From contig NZ_JAMOZL010000012.1 in assembly GCF_023667495.1 (NCBI RefSeq), positions 186,001-250,000 on the forward strand: a stretch of DNA of 64,000 nt. The letters are read 5' to 3'. This stretch comes from Dyadobacter sp. MSC1_007. GTDB lineage: Bacteria; Bacteroidota; Bacteroidia; Cytophagales; Spirosomataceae. The notes beneath the pieces were generated by a model. It saw nothing but the letters and a program-made list of their open reading frames with translations. It was not told the DNA's origin and ran no database searches. Below, in pieces: positions 34,863 through 42,683 of the stretch; position 1 is the first letter of the stretch, and each line of letters starts with the position of its first letter. Position numbers and translations under genes: made by a program.

Positions 34863-35930
34863 ATGGAGCGTACGAATTTTATTGACAATGTGTTACAGCC
34901 GCCTTCCTATGGCTGGAAGGATAGCAGCGGTAACCTGGTAAAGCCCGAACCGGCGGCGATTATCAGCGAGTTTTTTTCAAGACTTAATATTTTCCGGGAC
35001 CGCAAGAACTGGCTCCCGTTTTTAAGCTGGCTGAAAGTGCTGGCCATGATTCCTTTTCTTGCTCTGTTCATCTTTAAATATTTCACTTTCGGGCTACTCG
35101 GAGCTGCGTTTCTGTATAGTATGATCGTAATGGGAACGCACGGCACGATCTGGCATCATCGCTATTGCACACATGGCGCTTATAAATTCAGAAATGGTTT
35201 TTGGCGGTTTGTGACACAAAACCTTACGGTGAGCATGATCCCGGAGGAGATTTATGTGATCTCACACCATGTGCATCACGCACGGTCCGACCAACCCGGT
35301 GATCCTTACAATGCACAAGGAGGCTTTTTGTATTGCTTCCTCGCTGATGTAAACCACCAGCCGATTTCCAAAGACCTGGACGAAGCGGACTATAACCGGG
35401 TGAAGCTTCTGATGAGGCATACCGGCGTCAAAGGCAATACTTATGCGCAATATCTGAAATGGGGCTCCTATGCCAATCCCGGCCGGACAGTTTTGGCCTG
35501 GGTGCTCAATTGGTCGTTCTGGTATCTGGTATTTTTTCTGCTAGGAGGCCACGCGCTAGCGTGCACGCTGTTCGGAGCGGCGGGCTTTTGGGCGGTAGGT
35601 GTGCGGACGTTTAATTATGAGGGTCACGGAAAAGGGAAAAATGTGCAGCGGGAAGGCACGGATTACCATACGGGAGACCAATCGGTCAACCAGTTATGGC
35701 CGGGCATTGTGGCAGGAGAATGGCACAATAACCACCACCTGTTTCCGAAAAGTGCCCGCAGCGGGTTTAAGCCACATCAGGTAGACCTTGCCTGGTATTA
35801 TATTAGGACAATGAAGACGTTGGGTGCCGTGAGCAGTTACAAGGACTTTAAGAAACAGTTCTACGAGCAGTACCATCAACCATATCTCGCAGGCGAAGCC
35901 CTGAAAGACAAGAAGGTAGTGCAGGGGTAA
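34863..35930 (+). CDS. Membrane fatty acid (acyl-CoA) desaturase
   Basis: This 355-residue integral membrane enzyme has the three histidine boxes of the di-iron desaturases: HRYCTH (residues 99-104), HHVHH (135-139) and HNNHH in GEWHNNHHLFPKS. Transmembrane segments lie around residues 55-95 and 195-235. It inserts a double bond in a fatty acyl chain with O2 and an electron donor; regiospecificity cannot be read here. It has no adjacent electron-transfer gene. About 260 bases lie between it and the terminator of the DUF2911 gene; nothing was recognised there. Confidence 0.9.
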   Translation: MERTNFIDNVLQPPSYGWKDSSGNLVKPEPAAIISEFFSRLNIFRDRKNWLPFLSWLKVLAMIPFLALFIFKYFTFGLLGAAFLYSMIVMGTHGTIWHHRYCTHGAYKFRNGFWRFVTQNLTVSMIPEEIYVISHHVHHARSDQPGDPYNAQGGFLYCFLADVNHQPISKDLDEADYNRVKLLMRHTGVKGNTYAQYLKWGSYANPGRTVLAWVLNWSFWYLVFFLLGGHALACTLFGAAGFWAVGVRTFNYEGHGKGKNVQREGTDYHTGDQSVNQLWPGIVAGEWHNNHHLFPKSARSGFKPHQVDLAWYYIRTMKTLGAVSSYKDFKKQFYEQYHQPYLAGEALKDKKVVQG

Positions 35931-35990
35931 CCCCGTTTATCCCAGGCATTTACCGCGTATCATAAAATAGGTAATGCATGCTACCTTGTA

Positions 35991-36020
35991 TTGCATAATA
36001 TCGGACGTTTTGTATTTTTG
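35991..36020 (+). promoter_or_regulatory. Bacteroidota-type promoter
   Basis: TTG at 35991-35993, then 19 bases, then TATTTTTG at 36013-36020 match TTG-N19-TAnnTTTG exactly. The ATG at 36037 is 16 bases downstream, so the leader is very short. Confidence 0.65.
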
Positions 36021-36036
36021 TGTTTATCACTTAACC

Positions 36037-36468
36037 ATGAAATATAAGATGAAAAAACTGTTGCTTTTACCAGTTATCGTGCTGCTTGTACAGTTCCGGA
36101 CTTTCGCACAATGCGGAGAGGAAGCGATCATCAGTACATCTAAAACAGAGTACCTCAATGGTCAAAACGTGCTCGAAAGGAGTGTGGATGAAGCGAGTAC
36201 GATTGAGATCAGCAAGACGCAAGTGGTGATTAAGCCCGGTAATGCCGACCAGGTGATGACCGGGACTATTATTTCCCAGACCTGTGACTGGAAAACTCCT
36301 TACACGGAGGGCTTGTCCGTCATTAAAGCCCGTTTTGATGAGCCGGGAGTGCAGCATGTGACGGTTAACATTAAAGGCGAGGGAGGAAAAGTAACAGTTC
36401 TCCTGGAAATAGAAGAAGCGCCTGACAAGAAGATCAGGGTGAATGCCGATAAATTTGTGAAGAAATAA
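36037..36468 (+). CDS. Secreted protein of unknown function
   Basis: This 143-residue protein has a signal peptide (KKLLLLPVIVLLVQFRTFAQ) and a mature beta-rich domain with two cysteines (QCGEEA and QTCDWK) that may form a disulfide. No family was recognised; the repeated Val-rich strands (HVTVNIKGEGGKVTVLLEIE) suggest an Ig-like sandwich. The ATG at 36037 follows a consensus promoter; an alternative ATG lies at 36049. A strong terminator follows at 36493-36539. Confidence 0.75.
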   Translation: MKYKMKKLLLLPVIVLLVQFRTFAQCGEEAIISTSKTEYLNGQNVLERSVDEASTIEISKTQVVIKPGNADQVMTGTIISQTCDWKTPYTEGLSVIKARFDEPGVQHVTVNIKGEGGKVTVLLEIEEAPDKKIRVNADKFVKK

Positions 36469-36492
36469 TATTTCCGAAATCTGGAAAATTTG

Positions 36493-36539
36493 GAATGGTC
36501 AGCTGAACCGGCTTAATGGTTCGCTGACCATTCTTTTTT
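36493..36539 (+). terminator. Rho-independent terminator
   Basis: GAATGGTCAGC-T-GAACC (36493-36509) pairs with GGTTCGCTGACCATTC (36518-36533) with a single bulge, followed by six T residues. It ends transcription of the secreted-protein gene. Confidence 0.85.
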
Positions 36540-36585
36540 ATGCAGCATCTGGTCTGTAAGTGGACAAAGCAAAAATTTTAAAATA

Positions 36586-36628
36586 TTAAACTATTAAATT
36601 GGTAGATTAAATAGTTTAATTAATTTTG
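36586..36628 (+). promoter_or_regulatory. Promoter and overlapping operator-like palindromes of the TonB receptor
   Basis: TTG (36599-36601), 19 bases, then TAATTTTG (36621-36628) give a perfect Bacteroidota promoter. The -33 element lies inside CTATTAAATTGGTAG (36591-36605), which matches motifs near the first sulfatase (40593-40607, 40679-40693). A second inverted repeat with arms TTAAACTATT (36586-36595) and AATAGTTTAA (36610-36619) frames the same region. Binding here would block the polymerase. Confidence 0.6.
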
Positions 36629-36659
36629 CCACCATCAAAAATCAATGAAACACCTCTAA

Positions 36660-39224
36660 ATGAAGACAATTTTAAAAACCATCCTCAGTTTTGGCCTGGT
36701 ACTGGTCGCTTTTTTTGCACAGGCGCAGAACGAGCCTATTGTCAATGCAACCTTGAATGGTACAGTGCTCGACGCTGCAACCGATGCCCCGCTGGTAGGT
36801 GCCACAGTCACAATTAAGGGGACTACCAACGGAGGTACGACGGACGCCAACGGCCAGTTCTCCCTGATTACCGGGCAAAAACTTCCTTTCACCCTGATCG
36901 TTTCTTTTTTGGGTTATGCCAAAAGGGAAGTCGTGGTGAGTGAGAGCAAAGTGGTTATCAAACTGAGCCCGGCTGCGGGCACGCTGGAAGATGTGATCAT
37001 TTCGTCGCGTCGTCGCCAGGAGTCTGCTCAGGAGGTGCCTATTCCTATTTCTGTGATCAGGGGTTCCACGGCCGAGGATGCCGGCGCATTTAATGTCAAT
37101 CGTTTGAAAGAACTGGTACCGACTGTGCAGTTATATGTGTCCAATGCCCGCAATACCACACTCAACATCCGCGGTCTGGGATCAACCTATGGCCTCACAA
37201 ATGATGGAATAGACCCTGGCGTGGGCTTTTACGTCGACGGAGTTTACTACGCACGCCCGGCCGCGACGGCGCTTGACTTCATTGATATCGACAGAATTGA
37301 GGTTTTGCGCGGTCCTCAGGGAACACTTTTTGGAAAAAACACAACTGCCGGTGCCTTTAATATCACATCGCACCCGGCGAGCTTCGATCCGGGTGGCAGT
37401 GTGGAATTGAGCTACGGAAACTATGGTTTTGTTCAGGCAAAAGGCTCGCTAACGGGGCCTATCAGCAAGAAGCTCGCTGCAAGGATTTCTTTCACAGGCA
37501 CACAACGCAACGGGTTGTTTTTCAATGAGCACACACAACTTCCTATCAACGACATCAATAATATCGGTGTAAGGGGGCAATTCCTTTACACACCAAGCAG
37601 CAAAGTAAATATCACGGTGATCGGGGACATTTCTGACCAGAAACCCAACGGCTATGGCTGGCCTGTCGCTGGGGTAGTACCAACTAAAAGAGCCGCTTAC
37701 AGGCAATTTGATGCCATTATCGCTGATCTGAACTACAAACTTCCTTATACCAGCGCATTTGAAAGGAAACTCGACCTGGACACGCCTTCCAAGGCTGATA
37801 ACCGGTTGGGCGGCGTTTCTGTGAATGCAGATATTAAAGTAGGGAATGGCACGCTCACGGCTACTTCGGCCTGGCGCTATTGGAGATGGGTTCCGCTCAA
37901 TGACCGCGATTATATCGGTTTGCCGGTTTTCACGATTTCTTCCGGAAACTCGGTTCATGACCAATGGTCTCAGGAAATCCGCTATTCCGGGAAAATTTCT
38001 CCAAAACTTAGCGGCGTAATCGGTTTGTTTGGTTTGTGGCAAGACCTTAAATCTGATCCGGTTCAAACAGAGGAAGCCGGTTCTGCGCAATGGCGCTTTG
38101 CACAGAGCTCTACCAGTCCGTTATGGGAAACGCCTGGGTTGTTCGATAACTTCGGAATCCGGACTACTAACCGGATCAAGAGTACAAGTTTGGCTGTTTT
38201 CGCGCAGGCTGACTGGGCCATTACAGACCAAATCCACGTGCTTCCCGGAGTTCGTTACAATTACGACAAGAAAGTGGTTGATTACAAAAGGGAAACCTAT
38301 GGCGGCCTGCAAACTACGGACCCCGCGCTGCTGACGCTGAAAAGAGGTGTTTATTCCGATCAGGCATTCAATACCAATTATGATCAGGGCAATTTTTCGG
38401 GCCAATTATCTCTTCAATATAAAGCCAACGCTCGTGTAAATGCGTATGCTACTTATTCGATTGGATATAAACCCATTGGTGTGAATGTGGGCGGTTTGCC
38501 GACAGCCAATGGCCAGATCCTGCTTGACTTGGCTAATGTAAAACCGGAACATGTTGAGCATAAGGAGATTGGTATTAAAACTAAACCCAGCAGCAACTCT
38601 ATCCTGAACCTCACATTGTACCGTTCTGATATCAAAGATTTCCAAACTCAGGTACAGACTCCTGAGCCGGGCGTTAACCGCGGCTATCTGGCGAATGCAG
38701 AGAAAGTACGGGTGCAAGGCGTAGAACTCGACGGAAATATCCGTTTCAGCAACTTGTCTTTCAATGCAGCGGTGGTTTATACCGATGGTAAATATGTCAA
38801 ATTCTCCAATGCGCCAGTACCGTTGGAAGAGGTAGGAGGGGCCCAGGCCTTTAAGGATGTCTCGGGAGGTGCATTGCCAGGTATTTCCAAATGGTCGGGA
38901 TCCGTGGGTGGTGAAGCAACTGCGAAAGGTACATTCCTGGGTTTGAAAGGAAACTACTTCCTGGGCGTCGACGTATTCTATCGCTCTAAATTCTCGTCCA
39001 GCCCATCGCCTTCCCAATACCTGAACATCGATGGATATTCACTTACTAATGGCCGCACCGGATTCAGGGCTTCGAATGGCATCTCATTTTACGTGTGGGC
39101 AAGGAACGTGTTCAATAAAGATTATTACGAATTGCTCCTGGCCGCTCCCGGAAGCTATGGGCAATACGCAGGTATTGTAGGCGATCAGCGCATGTATGGC
39201 GTGACGATCCGCTACACATTCTGA
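36660..39224 (+). CDS. TonB-dependent outer-membrane receptor
   Basis: This 854-residue receptor has a signal peptide (ending FFAQAQ) and a CarboxypepD_reg-like domain (about residues 33-103, with GTVLDAATDAPLVGATVTIK). A plug domain follows (about 123-236, RIEVLRGPQGTLFGKNTTAG), then a 22-strand-type beta barrel that ends in GVTIRYTF. It has no SusD partner and resembles general TonB receptors rather than SusC. Its promoter carries the motif also found in front of the first sulfatase, so a sulfated organic substrate is plausible. Transport needs TonB-ExbBD, not present here. Confidence 0.93.
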   Translation: MKTILKTILSFGLVLVAFFAQAQNEPIVNATLNGTVLDAATDAPLVGATVTIKGTTNGGTTDANGQFSLITGQKLPFTLIVSFLGYAKREVVVSESKVVIKLSPAAGTLEDVIISSRRRQESAQEVPIPISVIRGSTAEDAGAFNVNRLKELVPTVQLYVSNARNTTLNIRGLGSTYGLTNDGIDPGVGFYVDGVYYARPAATALDFIDIDRIEVLRGPQGTLFGKNTTAGAFNITSHPASFDPGGSVELSYGNYGFVQAKGSLTGPISKKLAARISFTGTQRNGLFFNEHTQLPINDINNIGVRGQFLYTPSSKVNITVIGDISDQKPNGYGWPVAGVVPTKRAAYRQFDAIIADLNYKLPYTSAFERKLDLDTPSKADNRLGGVSVNADIKVGNGTLTATSAWRYWRWVPLNDRDYIGLPVFTISSGNSVHDQWSQEIRYSGKISPKLSGVIGLFGLWQDLKSDPVQTEEAGSAQWRFAQSSTSPLWETPGLFDNFGIRTTNRIKSTSLAVFAQADWAITDQIHVLPGVRYNYDKKVVDYKRETYGGLQTTDPALLTLKRGVYSDQAFNTNYDQGNFSGQLSLQYKANARVNAYATYSIGYKPIGVNVGGLPTANGQILLDLANVKPEHVEHKEIGIKTKPSSNSILNLTLYRSDIKDFQTQVQTPEPGVNRGYLANAEKVRVQGVELDGNIRFSNLSFNAAVVYTDGKYVKFSNAPVPLEEVGGAQAFKDVSGGALPGISKWSGSVGGEATAKGTFLGLKGNYFLGVDVFYRSKFSSSPSPSQYLNIDGYSLTNGRTGFRASNGISFYVWARNVFNKDYYELLLAAPGSYGQYAGIVGDQRMYGVTIRYTF

Positions 39225-39252
39225 CATTAAATCTATTATATATCACCTGTTT

Positions 39253-39288
39253 GAAAGGTCGGCATCGAAATTGCCGACCTTTCTTTTT
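39253..39288 (+). terminator. Rho-independent terminator of the TonB receptor gene
   Basis: Perfect 12-base arms GAAAGGTCGGCA (39253-39264) and TGCCGACCTTTC (39272-39283) around seven bases, followed by five T residues. It also lies 30 bases from the stop codon of the convergent sterol desaturase-family gene. Confidence 0.9.
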
Positions 39289-39317
39289 GAATATATATCC
39301 CGCTACGAATAACCGAT

Positions 39318-40529
39318 TTATGACCTTCCGTAAAGCCTTTGCAGGTATTGGCGTTGCAGACTGGTAAACCAGGTGAGCCCGCACAGTGTGAGGCCGCTGA
39401 AGAGCGCAACGGTAGTTGGGTTTGGGAAAAAATAATACGTGGTGAGAATGATCAGCAAGCCACGGACAAATTCCAGGTAAAAGACCCAGCGCCTTTGTTC
39501 CAGGATCGCCCCACAGTTGATAAGGGTGACGAGGATCACCATCGCTATCGTAACCTGCACATAAAGCGAGAGGTAATGTTCAAAAAGCAGCAGGAAAAAT
39601 AGTATCGTGACCATTACCGCGAACTGCGCCACCACATAAACCCGGAATTTCTGCGATTTAGTACGCACTTTGTTTTTGGACAGAAAGCGCTTTTCAGCAA
39701 TGGTCCGGAATGCCGGATCGAAATCCGCCGGGCGACCAAAAATCACTTTCAATCGGGCAAGCCACCCTGGCGCTTGCCGGACTGCATAACCCAGCTCGAC
39801 GAGGTAATGGAAATGCTGCCACAAGAAACTGTGACTTTCGAGTTGCTTGGTAAGCCCGTATTGCGGGGGCTCTTCCTCTTTCGCGAACGTACCGAACAGT
39901 TTGTCCCAGATAATGAACATATCACCGAAATTTTTATCGAGATATGCCTCGTTGCTTGCGTGGTGGACGCGGTGATGGGAGGGTGTTACCAGGAAATATT
40001 CCAGGATCCCAAGTTTGCCTATCATTTGGGTATGGGTGAAAAACGGGTATAAGCCGTGAATGAGCAGCATTGTCGTGATCATCGGGGCCGGGAAGCCGAT
40101 CACCGGCAATACTGACCAGCAGGCGGTCCGGACGAAAGCCTGAAAGACCGTAATGCGCGTGCCAGCCGTGTAATTAAACTCTTCGCTCGTGTGGTGGACG
40201 ACATGAAAGCCCCAGAAAATATTGATTTCGTGACCCAACCGGTGATACCAGTACCAGACAAGATCCGTCGCAAGAATAAGGGCAATACACATCATGACGC
40301 CGGGACGTATGTCAAAGATCGCATAATGCTTGTGCAGGTACTCGTAAAAGAAGTAGAAGGAAGCGGTTGTGAACATGTCGGCGAGCCGCTCGGCCACCCC
40401 GACATTCATGTTGGTTACCGAACTTGTGAAATTGAAAACCTGCTTGCGGGAGAGTTTGGAAGCCAGGTATTCCAGTCCGATCAGAAAAAGAAACAGCGGT
40501 ACCGCCAGCGCCATGTAATTGAGGCTCAT
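39318..40529 (-). CDS. Sterol desaturase-family membrane protein
   Basis: This 403-residue integral membrane protein has the fatty acid hydroxylase/sterol desaturase histidine clusters: HRLGHE, FHVVHHTSEEFNYTAG, and the last one in TPSHHRVHHASNEAYLDKN, all probable di-iron ligands. Several transmembrane helices surround them, and a C-terminal group of helices (FAVMVTILFFLLLFEHYL) extends beyond the core. Substrates of bacterial members are usually unknown (hydroxylation of lipids, ceramides or carotenoids). It is divergent from the sulfatase gene at 40764 and shares the intergenic region that holds two copies of the CTAT-N-AAATT motif. Confidence 0.9.
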   Translation of the reverse strand: MSLNYMALAVPLFLFLIGLEYLASKLSRKQVFNFTSSVTNMNVGVAERLADMFTTASFYFFYEYLHKHYAIFDIRPGVMMCIALILATDLVWYWYHRLGHEINIFWGFHVVHHTSEEFNYTAGTRITVFQAFVRTACWSVLPVIGFPAPMITTMLLIHGLYPFFTHTQMIGKLGILEYFLVTPSHHRVHHASNEAYLDKNFGDMFIIWDKLFGTFAKEEEPPQYGLTKQLESHSFLWQHFHYLVELGYAVRQAPGWLARLKVIFGRPADFDPAFRTIAEKRFLSKNKVRTKSQKFRVYVVAQFAVMVTILFFLLLFEHYLSLYVQVTIAMVILVTLINCGAILEQRRWVFYLEFVRGLLIILTTYYFFPNPTTVALFSGLTLCGLTWFTSLQRQYLQRLYGRS

Positions 40530-40592
40530 GGAATAAATTAATGCTTTTGTTGATGGCGGTTGGTGGTCGCAAGTAAGAGAATTTTAATTACT

Positions 40593-40607
40593 ATATCAAA
40601 TTGATAG
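40593..40607. promoter_or_regulatory. Candidate operator, copy near the sterol desaturase gene
   Basis: ATATCAAATTGATAG contains a perfect 13-base palindrome TATCAA-A-TTGATA (40594-40606) and matches the motifs at 36591-36605 and 40679-40693. It lies 64 bases upstream of the minus-strand gene start. Confidence 0.5.
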
Positions 40608-40669
40608 AGTATATATATGTTTTGGAGGAAATTTCAGACAAATTTCTTTTTTCTTCGGTTTTAATAACT

Positions 40670-40693
40670 TTACTTTGTCTATCAAATTTATAG
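40670..40693 (+). promoter_or_regulatory. Candidate promoter element and operator of the first sulfatase
   Basis: A TTACTTTG element (40670-40677) is followed one base later by CTATCAAATTTATAG (40679-40693), the motif also at 36591 and 40593. The place fits a repressor site just downstream of the polymerase contact. The sulfatase ATG is at 40764. Confidence 0.5.
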
Positions 40694-40763
40694 GATACTC
40701 TGTCAGCCACCGGCAGTGCCTATTGTGTTCGCGCATTTCCCTGTCATTCTTTGCATAAAACTG

Positions 40764-42410
40764 ATGAAGATTTCTATTTTCTTTACTGTTGCCCTATTGG
40801 GCCTTTCGCAGGCATTTGCCCAAAAGAAAGCTGCCGCCGAGCAGCGTCCGAATATTATTCTGGTCATGGTGGACGACCTGGGGTATTCTGATATTGGTGC
40901 CTATGGTTCCGAAATCAAGACCCCGAATATCGATCAGCTGGCCTCGGAGGGCATTCGGTTTCGTGAATTTTATAACAATTCCATTTGTGCGCCCACGCGT
41001 GCGTCGCTGATTACCGGCCAGTATCCGCATAAGGCTGGGGTGGGTTATTTCAATGTAAACCTGGGTTTGCCGGCTTACCAGGGATACCTCAATAAAGAGT
41101 CGCTTACCTTTGGTGAAGTGCTCCGCAATGCCGGTTACAGCACATTGCTAAGCGGCAAATGGCACGTAGGTAATGATAGCATTGCCTGGCCGAACCAGCG
41201 CGGGTTTGACCGTTTTTATGGTTTCATCAATGGGGCCAGCAATTATTTTGATATTGGTAAGTATGGGAAGGGGCCAGCTGTGGAGCTCGTCGAAAACAAC
41301 AAACGCATTAACCTGCCACCCGACAAATACCTGACCGATGAGATCACCGATCACGCGATTTCATTTCTTGACGAACAAAGTAAAATAGCCAAACCCTTTT
41401 TCCTTTACCTGGCCTACAACGCGCCGCATTGGCCGCTGCAAGCGCCCGAAGCTGACATCGCCAAATACAAAGGCAGGTACAGCATCGGCTGGGATTCGCT
41501 TCGCAATGAGCGGATAGCGCGGCAAAAGGCCATCGGCATAACCGACCCAAAACAGGCGTTAGCCGTGCGTGATGCTGACGTAACGCCTTGGGACGATGTG
41601 CCTTATGACGAAAAACTGCTCTGGGAGCGAAAAATGGAAATCTATGCAGCGATGGTCGACCGAGTGGATCAGAATATAGGCAAGCTGCGTGAAAAATTGA
41701 AAGCGTTAAAGAAAGACGAGAACACGCTGATCGTCTTCATTTCAGACAATGGCGCGCAAGGTGGCTACGCAGGGGCATCCACTCGCAGGCCGCAGCGTAA
41801 TTCGGGTCCGGCGGGATCAGCTGGTTCGTATGTGTACCAGGATCAGCCCTGGGCGTACGTGTCCAACACACCGCATTCCAGCTATAAAAACAATATGCAC
41901 GAAGGCGGCATCAGTGCGCCATTTATTGCCTGGTTCCCCAAACAAATCAAGGCGGGCACGATCGTGAAGGGCACTGGTCACCTGATAGACCTCGCACCGA
42001 CATTCTACGATCTTGCAAAAGCTTCCTATCCGGCGACGAGCAACGGTATCAAGACGAATCCATTGCCTGGGAAAAGTTTGCTACCCGTACTTACAGGCAA
42101 GGCGGATGAGGTTGACCGCGGCGGTGAACCGATTTTTTGGGAGCGAGCCGGTAACCGTGCGGTCAGAAAAGGGAAATGGAAAATCGTCTCGACCTATCCG
42201 GCCTATAAATGGGAGTTATACGACCTAGAAACCGACCGAGGTGAAACGACAGACATTGCTGCCAGTAGAACAGATATCGTCAACGAACTGTCGGCCGACT
42301 ATGCACGATGGGCAGAAAGGACAGGGGTTGTGGATTATGAAAAGATCAAACCTGCGAACCCGATTGGAATACCAGCGGCCAGGACGGCCCGTCGTCCGCC
42401 GACGTTCTGA
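40764..42410 (+). CDS. S1-family arylsulfatase
   Basis: This 548-residue enzyme has a signal peptide (MKISIFFTVALLGLSQAFAQ). The ATG at 40764 is chosen because it starts this peptide. Metal ligands are in LVMVDDLGYSD (Asp37, Asp38) and the catalytic residue is Cys75 in CAPTR, a canonical CxPxR signal for conversion to formylglycine. FISDNGAQGG and GKWHVGND are further conserved S1 blocks. It hydrolyses sulfate esters in the periplasm or at the surface. The maturing enzyme (FGE or anSME) is not in the window. The operator motif upstream is shared with the TonB receptor. Confidence 0.93.
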   Translation: MKISIFFTVALLGLSQAFAQKKAAAEQRPNIILVMVDDLGYSDIGAYGSEIKTPNIDQLASEGIRFREFYNNSICAPTRASLITGQYPHKAGVGYFNVNLGLPAYQGYLNKESLTFGEVLRNAGYSTLLSGKWHVGNDSIAWPNQRGFDRFYGFINGASNYFDIGKYGKGPAVELVENNKRINLPPDKYLTDEITDHAISFLDEQSKIAKPFFLYLAYNAPHWPLQAPEADIAKYKGRYSIGWDSLRNERIARQKAIGITDPKQALAVRDADVTPWDDVPYDEKLLWERKMEIYAAMVDRVDQNIGKLREKLKALKKDENTLIVFISDNGAQGGYAGASTRRPQRNSGPAGSAGSYVYQDQPWAYVSNTPHSSYKNNMHEGGISAPFIAWFPKQIKAGTIVKGTGHLIDLAPTFYDLAKASYPATSNGIKTNPLPGKSLLPVLTGKADEVDRGGEPIFWERAGNRAVRKGKWKIVSTYPAYKWELYDLETDRGETTDIAASRTDIVNELSADYARWAERTGVVDYEKIKPANPIGIPAARTARRPPTF

Positions 42411-42461
42411 TGTTAGCGTATACTGACCAGCGTTAATGTTGTACCCATTTTGCCGTTCGCA

Positions 42462-42493
42462 GTTGTTGGTGTTCTCACCAACAACAGGAGCGA
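42462..42493. repeat. REP-like palindromic repeat after the first sulfatase
   Basis: Arms GTTGTTGGTG (42462-42471) and CACCAACAAC (42476-42485) with a four-base loop are followed by AGGAGCGA. The same 32-base pattern occurs at 46113-46144, after the second sulfatase. Confidence 0.65.
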
Positions 42494-42555
42494 TTGTTGA
42501 TGTGTTGGGCGTGATAAGACTCGAAACGACATGTAACGCCTTGATTACTTGTCTC

Positions 42556-42589
42556 TTACTATCTAATATAAACACATATTAAATAGTAA
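42556..42589. repeat. Imperfect inverted repeat upstream of the FG-GAP gene
   Basis: Arms TTACTATCTAATAT (42556-42569) and ATATTAAATAGTAA (42576-42589) match with one mismatch around six bases. It lies about 95 bases upstream of the ATG and could be an operator. Together with the REP-like element at 42462 it accounts for the 273-base gap here. Confidence 0.45.
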
Positions 42590-42683
42590 TATTGAAAGAA
42601 ATAATATAACTTCATATAGTGATGTCGGTGCGCACACATGCCGTCAAAGTGATGAATGTTTTCAATTTATCCGACTAACTTAT

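Noticed and set aside
36660..39224. SusC-type glycan transporter
   Set aside because: No SusD gene follows and the barrel and plug features fit a general TonB receptor better.
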